From positions 1-34,563 of the forward strand of contig JAIXOO010000406.1 of the NCBI GenBank assembly GCA_027486765.1: a DNA stretch of 34,563 nucleotides, written 5' to 3'. This stretch comes from Saprospiraceae bacterium. Lineage in GTDB: Bacteria; Bacteroidota; Bacteroidia; Chitinophagales; Saprospiraceae. The notes under the pieces were generated by a model. The model was not told the origin of the DNA. It searched no databases and was given only the letters and a program-made list of their open reading frames with translations. The translations under genes and the position numbers were made by a program. Below, one piece after another: positions 29,652 to 34,563 of this stretch; positions within the stretch are counted from its first letter, which is position 1, and each line of letters opens with the position of its first letter.

Positions 29652-30563
29652 ATGAAAACAGAAAAGCAAGGCTTACAACAACTATTAAAAATCGCGACTC
29701 CGTTCCTTCTTTTCACAACGGTTTATACCGTTTTTGTGCTTGGACTCGAAGAATATTTTGGCGACCATATTTACAAAATATCCGGACAAATAGGTTCTGT
29801 ATTTGGACTCGCCGTTGCTTTCTTCTTGGGTTTTAGAATGAACTCAGCGTATGACAGATGGTGGGAAGCAAGAAAAATATTCGGCGAATTGACCAACAAC
29901 ACCAGAAGTTTTGTTGTGAAAATATATGCCTATTATGGAAATACAGACAATTTCAAGGAAAGAGCCCGAGCAAATATCAACCTCAAAGCTCAAAAACTAA
30001 TCGGCTTAAGCATTTCATACATCCGACAATTAAAAAATGAAATGCACAATAATTTCAAGCCAACATTTGACCAACCAGCAATCGAACTACTCAATGAGTT
30101 CAGCATAAACATAGACAATAAAATTTCTAACGAACTATTAGCGGCCCTTACAAAAAGTATCGAAGATGATTTTTCTTCACAAGCCAACATTGAAAAAAGA
30201 GATTTAATGCAACACATCAATCGTTTTTATGACATTCAAGGCAAAGCGGAAAGAATAAAGAACACTCCTTTCTTGATGATTTACAGTGCTTTTACAAAAA
30301 TAATTGTGAGCTTTTATGTCATTCTTATTCCCTTATTTGTTGGCGACATAGATCTTGGAGGCGAAGACAGTGGGTTTGAGTTTTTAGCAGTGCCAATTAT
30401 GGTGATCATCAGTACCGCTTTTTTGACAATCAACAAGTTGGCAAACTTGTATGGCGAGCCATTTTCGGAAAATAAAACTTCGGTAACCATTGACGACATT
30501 TGTAAAACCATAGAACAAAATTGCAATGAAATAAAAGCAAAACTGGAAATAAAAACCATATAA
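29652..30563 (+). CDS. Bestrophin-family (UPF0187) membrane channel protein
   Basis: The 303-aa protein has the conserved bestrophin core: QIGSVFGLAVAFFLGFRMNS (46-65), then AYDRWWEARKIFGELTNNTR, both diagnostic. Hydrophobic segments lie at about 15-33, 45-62, 210-230 and 244-262. Bacterial bestrophins form pentameric ion channels, with reports of both anion and cation selectivity. Selectivity cannot be read here. Start ATG 29652 agrees with the usual N-terminus. The DUF6624 gene begins 30 bases after the stop, so co-transcription is possible. Confidence 0.92.
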   Translation: MKTEKQGLQQLLKIATPFLLFTTVYTVFVLGLEEYFGDHIYKISGQIGSVFGLAVAFFLGFRMNSAYDRWWEARKIFGELTNNTRSFVVKIYAYYGNTDNFKERARANINLKAQKLIGLSISYIRQLKNEMHNNFKPTFDQPAIELLNEFSINIDNKISNELLAALTKSIEDDFSSQANIEKRDLMQHINRFYDIQGKAERIKNTPFLMIYSAFTKIIVSFYVILIPLFVGDIDLGGEDSGFEFLAVPIMVIISTAFLTINKLANLYGEPFSENKTSVTIDDICKTIEQNCNEIKAKLEIKTI

Positions 30564-30593
30564 AACAGGGTGCTTTTATCTTACTTTCAAGCC

Positions 30594-31550
30594 ATGCCAA
30601 GATTAATTTGTACATTTCTCTATCTGCTTCCATTTGCGATTTCCGCTCAACAAACAAGTGATACCTTATTGTTCCGAGATCCGGCGAACTATACCATTGC
30701 CCTTGAACATTATTTACAAAAAATCAAAACCGGCAATCCCGCGTTCAACAATTTTTACCAGGCTGCCTGCTACTACGCTTTGCTTAAAAAGCAGGACATG
30801 GCTTTCAGTTATTTAAAAGAAGCCATCAAAAGAGGGGCCAAGGGCGAAGATGTTCTGACGGACACTGACTTGGCTATTTTGAAACAAGATTTGAACAGCT
30901 GGAAAGAGATAGCTGCCTTGTTAAAAACACAATATTTAGAACGCAATCCGGGCATTTCAAAATTAGATCTCGGTTACGAACTGTGGTTAATGTGGATCGA
31001 AGACCAAAGGTACCGAACACTGAAAAAGAACTACAAATTGACGGCTCAAGCACCAAATGACCTGGAAAAACACAATCAGCATTTGTTGAGATTAAGCGAG
31101 ATCATTAAAGCCTCCGGCTGGCCAAAATACAGCGAAGTTGGAAAAGAGGCAGGAGATGCGGCGTTTTTTATCTTTCAGCATGACCATGCAAAAAACATGA
31201 GCAATGTGTTGCCCTTGTTTATCGCTGCTGCAAAAGCTGGTGAAGCGGATTTAACCAAGGCAGCCATGATGATTGATCGGTACTTAGCCTACACCGAAGG
31301 GGTACAAATTTATGGAACCCAAGCCATTCGAAAAATTGAGCCCGGGCAAAATAGAAACGACATTCCTTTAACATTGTATCCAATAGCGGATGAAGAAAAC
31401 TTGATAGCAAGGCGCAATGCCATTGGCATGAGCGATTTTTTGGAAAACTGTAAAAGATTGGGCGTAGAATACCGCCCTATTCCAACCCGCAGTAATTACG
31501 AACCAATACCCATCAAGAAAAAATGGATCAAAGCAGGTTATTTGCTTTGA
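30594..31550 (+). CDS. Secreted DUF6624 protein
   Basis: I chose the ATG at 30594 (318 aa), because it begins a signal peptide (MPRLICTFLYLLPFAISAQQ) and the GTG at 30570 would place eight residues before it. The N-terminal half looks TPR-like (FYQAACYYALLKKQDMAFSY). The C-terminal half has the DUF6624 signature GWPKYSEVGKEAGDAAFFIF (175-194), then QHDHAK with His196 and His198, and LTLYPIADEENLIARRNAIG. The function is unknown, and the two conserved histidines suggest a metal or catalytic site. It should act in the periplasm. Confidence 0.88.
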   Translation: MPRLICTFLYLLPFAISAQQTSDTLLFRDPANYTIALEHYLQKIKTGNPAFNNFYQAACYYALLKKQDMAFSYLKEAIKRGAKGEDVLTDTDLAILKQDLNSWKEIAALLKTQYLERNPGISKLDLGYELWLMWIEDQRYRTLKKNYKLTAQAPNDLEKHNQHLLRLSEIIKASGWPKYSEVGKEAGDAAFFIFQHDHAKNMSNVLPLFIAAAKAGEADLTKAAMMIDRYLAYTEGVQIYGTQAIRKIEPGQNRNDIPLTLYPIADEENLIARRNAIGMSDFLENCKRLGVEYRPIPTRSNYEPIPIKKKWIKAGYLL

Positions 31551-31571
31551 TGAAACGTGTATGGTGAATGA

Positions 31572-31592
31572 TTAGGGGCGATAAAAAAATAA
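31572..31592 (+). repeat. 21-bp repeat, copy 2 of 2
   Basis: TTAGGGGCGATAAAAAAATAA is identical to 16614-16634 and again sits just after a gene's stop codon. The sequences beyond diverge but keep ATTTTG. Confidence 0.7.
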
Positions 31593-31771
31593 GTGATCAT
31601 TTTGGGCGATTTGATTTTCAGTAATGAATTCAGGGAAATAAATCAAATGTGATCACTATTTTGTGGGGAGTTTTGGGAGGGTGAGTGGCTGGCAACTTCG
31701 TACAACTGCGGCTATAGTTCCAAAAAGCCTCGCTTCGCTCCATTCTTCTTCGGAACTTCGCAAAGCCGCAG
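31592..31771. repeat. Two intergenic hairpins before the DUF2834 gene
   Basis: AGTGATCA (31592-31599) pairs with TGATCACT (31650-31657), and inside it ATTTGATT (31609-31616) pairs with AATCAAAT (31641-31648). A second hairpin joins CTGCGGCT (31706-31713) with AGCCGCAG (31764-31771), and GTTCC with GGAAC. The remaining part of 31551-31813 shows no gene. Confidence 0.6.
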
Positions 31772-31813
31772 CGCGTAAGCGGTAATCATATTGACACCTA
31801 AAACAAAACTAAT

Positions 31814-32161
31814 TTGAAAAACTTGATTGACAATAAACATTACTTCTACCTTTTACTGACAATACTTGGTGGTGGGTTTACCTTTTATTTTGCTGTACTT
31901 GGCATTATCGAACACAAAGGAAAATTTGACAGTATTGAATTTATTACAAGTACTTGGACAGATAATTATTATGCAAAAAGTTTAACCTTAGACTTTTGGA
32001 CAGGAACTATTGCAGGAACATTTTTTATACTCGTGGAAGGACTTCGGCTAAAAATGAAGAGAATTTGGTTGTATCTTTTCTTGACTGTCTGCGTTGGCTT
32101 TGCATTCGGTTTTCCATTGTTCTTATTCATACGAGAACTCCAATTAAAAAAACAGAAATGA
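31814..32161 (+). CDS. DUF2834 membrane protein
   Basis: The 115-aa protein has three hydrophobic segments. It carries the family pattern: FITSTWTDNYYAKSLTLDFW (about 43-62), VEGLRLKMKRIWLYLFLTVC and GFAFGFPLFLFIRELQL. The start is TTG at 31814, directly after an in-frame TAA at 31811-31813. No ATG is available until well inside the conserved part, so TTG must be used if the gene is complete. The function of the family is unknown. It stands alone between the DUF6624 gene and a lipoprotein gene. Confidence 0.85.
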   Translation: MKNLIDNKHYFYLLLTILGGGFTFYFAVLGIIEHKGKFDSIEFITSTWTDNYYAKSLTLDFWTGTIAGTFFILVEGLRLKMKRIWLYLFLTVCVGFAFGFPLFLFIRELQLKKQK

Positions 32162-32229
32162 AAAATTTGGTAACTTTATGTAATTGCACGGCTATTTAGC
32201 CACAATTTCAAACCTAGAATCCATTGATC

Positions 32230-32619
32230 ATGAAAAACACCTTCATCCTCCTTCTCCTCTTCCTCGCCGCATGTACCAACCCTGCACCGAGCAGCCAAGG
32301 CAAACTAAGCATGCTCGAAAAAGACCACAAATGGGTCGTCGTCGACGAACAAAAAACCGTACTCTACGACGTATTCATTTACGACAATGGCCCCGATGCT
32401 CCTGCTGATGGCCTGTACCGCATCGTCAAGGATGGCAAAATTGGTTACGCCGATGCAGGCACCAATGCCATCGTGATCGAACCTCAATACGATTGTGCCT
32501 ATCCTTTTGAAAATGGCAAAGCCAAAGTAAGTACCAATTGCAAAATTGTTAAAGACGGAGAATACGATGTTTGGGAGAGTGAAGCATGGCAGTTTATTGA
32601 TAAAAAAGGCGGGAAATAG
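32230..32619 (+). CDS. WG-repeat-type lipoprotein
   Basis: I chose the ATG at 32230 (129 aa), because the frame's earlier TTG adds only two residues. The lipoprotein signal ends LLFLAAC with Cys16. The mature part contains a WG-like repeat: LYRIVKDGKIGYADAGTNAI followed by VIEPQYDCAYPFENGKAKV, then a second incomplete unit ending AWQFIDKKGGK. WG-repeat proteins usually have several units, so this is a minimal form. Two Cys (YDCAYPF and STNCKIV) may form a disulfide. The role is probably surface binding, but unknown. Confidence 0.85.
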   Translation: MKNTFILLLLFLAACTNPAPSSQGKLSMLEKDHKWVVVDEQKTVLYDVFIYDNGPDAPADGLYRIVKDGKIGYADAGTNAIVIEPQYDCAYPFENGKAKVSTNCKIVKDGEYDVWESEAWQFIDKKGGK

Positions 32620-32706
32620 CACCTAGTTGCTAAGGTGATTCCTTTAGTGCCTTAAGTTTCTAAGGTGGTGAAAAAACTTCTTTTAATCAAAAAACACTCC
32701 TACACC

Positions 32707-34269
32707 ATGAAACACCTAAGTCTCCTTTCTGCATTCGTCCTTATCCTGTGGTCTATAGCGCCCCTTCAAGCCCAAATCGCCTCCAAAGACATCGATGCCC
32801 TGGTCACCGATGCCCTGGCGAAATTTAAAGTAGCTGGTGCCGCCGTCGCGGTGGTAAAAGACGGTAAAGTAATTCACCAAAAAGGCTACGGCGTAACAGA
32901 CATCAATACCAAAAAGCCTGTCAACGAATTCACCAATTTTGCCATCGCTTCCAACAGCAAAGCGTTTACAACTGCCGCCCTTTCCATCCTGGAAGAAGAA
33001 GGCAAATTGAAATGGACGGATAAGGTGAAAGACCATATCCCCGAGTTCAAGATGTACAACGACTATGTGACCGAAAATTTCAACATCCAGGATTTACTCA
33101 CCCACCGCAGTGGCATGGGGCTGGGAGTGGGCGATTTGATGTTTTTTCCGGATGGTTCGGATTTTAAAATCAAGGATGTACTCGCCGCTTTTCAACACTT
33201 CAAGCCTGTTTCCGCTTTCCGCACCAAGTTTGATTACGACAACTTGCTGTACATCGTGGCGGGGGAAGTCATTGCCCGGGTCAGCGGTATGAGTTACGAG
33301 AATTTTGTGCAAAAGCGCATCATCACGCCCCTGCAAATGAACCACAGTTTTGCCTCTCCCGATTTGATGAAAGACAAGAGCAATCTGGCCACCCCACATT
33401 CCTCTGAATCGGGTACCATCAAGGCCATTGCCCCCTTTGGCGAGCAGATCAACTCGGCAGCCGGAGGTATTTTGTCCAACGTGGCGGATATGTCTACCTG
33501 GATGATCATGCACCTGAATAAAGGCAAGTACGGCGAGAGTTTGAAGTCCACACTATTTTCGGCGCGGAACCAAAACGAGATGTGGCGCTTGCACACCATA
33601 TTACCTACCAATCCTGATCCTCGCTACAAATCCCATTTCAATGGCTACGGCCTGGGCTGGGGCTTGAGTGATATACGAGGGAATATGCGGGTGACCCATA
33701 CGGGTGGTTTGCCCGGCATGCTTACCATTGTAACGATGTACCCCGATTTGAACCTGGGCATTGTGGTCCTGACCAATACCGAAAATGGTGGCGGCGGCCT
33801 TTTTTCTGCCGTTTCCAATACCATTGCGGACAGTTACCTGGGGCTGGACAATTTTGGCTGGACCGATAAAATCAACGAAAGAATGACCGAGCAACGTAAT
33901 GCGGGAGATGAGGTCAGCAAAAAGGTTTGGGAGAAAGTGGCGTCTGCCAAAACCGTCAAAATAAGAAACGAAGACTATATCGGAATTTACCAGGACAAGT
34001 GGTTTGGCAAGGTGGAAGTATTTGAAAAGGGGCAGCAACTGTGGTTCAAATGCCACCGCTCGCCCAAATTAAATGGGCCCATGGCTTTTTACAATGCCAA
34101 TACCTTTGCCATCAAATGGGAATACCAGGACATGAATTGTGATGCACTCGCCATGTTTGCCCTGGATGAAAATGGAAAGGCCCAATCCATTAAAATGAAA
34201 GGCATTTCACCCAATATTGATTTTAGTTTTGATTTTCAGGATTTGGACCTGCAAAGGGTGGGTAAATGA
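32707..34269 (+). CDS. Secreted serine hydrolase (beta-lactamase family) with C-terminal lipocalin-like domain
   Basis: I chose the ATG at 32707 (520 aa), which opens a signal peptide (MKHLSLLSAFVLILWSIAPL, cleavage after QAQ). The GTG at 32665 is unlikely. Catalytic motifs are complete: SxxK as SNSK (Ser82-Lys85), YxN as YDN (Tyr177-Asn179) and HTG (331-333). A C-terminal domain of about 100 residues (YIGIYQDKWFGKVEVFEKGQ onward) is of the DUF3471 or lipocalin-like type common in this group. Substrates of the family are peptides or esters, so the true substrate is unknown. The partial gene at 1-349 ends with a similar domain. Confidence 0.93.
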   Translation: MKHLSLLSAFVLILWSIAPLQAQIASKDIDALVTDALAKFKVAGAAVAVVKDGKVIHQKGYGVTDINTKKPVNEFTNFAIASNSKAFTTAALSILEEEGKLKWTDKVKDHIPEFKMYNDYVTENFNIQDLLTHRSGMGLGVGDLMFFPDGSDFKIKDVLAAFQHFKPVSAFRTKFDYDNLLYIVAGEVIARVSGMSYENFVQKRIITPLQMNHSFASPDLMKDKSNLATPHSSESGTIKAIAPFGEQINSAAGGILSNVADMSTWMIMHLNKGKYGESLKSTLFSARNQNEMWRLHTILPTNPDPRYKSHFNGYGLGWGLSDIRGNMRVTHTGGLPGMLTIVTMYPDLNLGIVVLTNTENGGGGLFSAVSNTIADSYLGLDNFGWTDKINERMTEQRNAGDEVSKKVWEKVASAKTVKIRNEDYIGIYQDKWFGKVEVFEKGQQLWFKCHRSPKLNGPMAFYNANTFAIKWEYQDMNCDALAMFALDENGKAQSIKMKGISPNIDFSFDFQDLDLQRVGK

Positions 34270-34306
34270 AGACGAGCTGACTCGGTTGGGGCTGGTAAAA
34301 CTTAAA

Positions 34307-34379
34307 TGAGCCGATTAAAGTGCTTATTCGGCTCATTTTTTGCTATATTGTGAGCCGAATAGATACTTTAATCGGCTCA
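34307..34379. promoter_or_regulatory. Double palindrome immediately upstream of the Fic gene
   Basis: Left block 34307-34335 and right block 34351-34379 are reverse complements with three mismatches over 29 bases, with a 15-base spacer. Each block is itself palindromic (TGAGCCGA at one end and TCGGCTCA, or close to it, at the other). The spacer holds a T-run and TATATTG, one base short of a TAnnTTTG box. The ATG at 34382 lies two bases after the right block, so the structure would lie in the promoter and leader and could act as an operator or translational switch. Confidence 0.75.
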
Positions 34380-34381
34380 GC

Positions 34382-34563
34382 ATGTACAATTGGCAACAAA
34401 ACGACTGGCCGCATTTTCAATATGACGAAACTGCGTTTACAAAAACAGCCCTGTCCTTCGTGGAACTTGCCGGGCAAAGCCTTGGGTATTTAAATGGCCT
34501 GCCAAGTCATGAGCAAACGGAATCCCTGGTTACCATATTGGTGAAAGAGGCCATCAAAACATC
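34382..34563 (+). CDS. Fic-family protein, N-terminal DUF4172 part (3' end outside window)
   Basis: The frame opens MYNWQQNDWPHFQYDETAF and runs past the window edge (60 codons visible). The W-x-x-x-D-W-P-x-F pattern followed by LSFVELAGQSLGYLNGLPSH is the DUF4172 domain that precedes the Fic (AMPylation) domain in a widespread bacterial group. The Fic active-site motif HPFxxGNGR, if present, lies outside the window. Start ATG 34382 fits the domain start. A double palindrome abuts the start codon. Confidence 0.8.
   Translation, partial: MYNWQQNDWPHFQYDETAFTKTALSFVELAGQSLGYLNGLPSHEQTESLVTILVKEAIKT

Overview
The window looks like a chromosomal accessory region of a Bacteroidota bacterium, probably a Saprospiria-type (Haliscomenobacter-like) organism. 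The taxon call is inference. It rests on the protein families (DUF418, CIA30, DUF6624, DUF2834, the Bacteroidota CX2C 'HC..CSKTIVDF' domain, TPR histidine kinases), the near absence of Shine-Dalgarno sequences, a few TAnnTTTG promoter boxes, and the many intergenic palindromes. I see no rRNA, tRNA, CRISPR array, transposase or phage gene. All confident genes but one are on the + strand.

Region 1 (1-8.4 kb): the tail of an unknown protein, a minus-strand membrane protein, a lipoprotein fusing two VOC-like domains, two cytochrome c domains and a rhodanese, a TPR protein, a TPR sensor kinase with a repeat-derived in-frame insert, and a DUF418 membrane protein. Region 2 (8.4-11.4 kb): a secreted C45-type acyltransferase/peptidase overlapping the DUF418 gene, then an AAA ATPase with a PD-(D/E)XK-like tail. 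That ATPase is bracketed by four copies of one stem-loop element, and the decayed tail of a second ATPase lies just downstream.

Region 3 (11.4-17.7 kb): two almost identical esterase-like genes in direct orientation flank a serine hydrolase lipoprotein, a GNAT pseudogene and a full-length RapA-type helicase. Both esterase copies appear to lack the catalytic histidine. Region 4 (17.7-23.4 kb): a MITE-like palindromic element, an EthD-family gene, decayed fragments, two unknown small proteins and a large hybrid two-component kinase. A truncated second EthD copy closes this region, so regions 3 and 4 are adjacent segments each bounded by direct repeats of a gene.

Region 5 (23.4-27.1 kb): a Crp/Fnr regulator, a membrane protein and an SRPBCC protein form an operon ending in a good terminator, followed by a PYROXD2-like FAD oxidoreductase. 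Region 6 (27.1-34.6 kb): CIA30 protein, VOC protein, small membrane proteins, gene fragments, DUF1801, bestrophin, DUF6624, DUF2834, a WG-repeat lipoprotein, a secreted serine hydrolase, and the start of a Fic/DUF4172 gene whose start codon lies 2 bases after a double palindrome.

The main theme is a turnover-prone locus: gene duplications, 3'-end gene fragments and compact palindromes. The strongest candidate for an undescribed system is the association of a defined stem-loop family with the AAA ATPase/nuclease-like gene. A different but analogous palindrome precedes the Fic gene.
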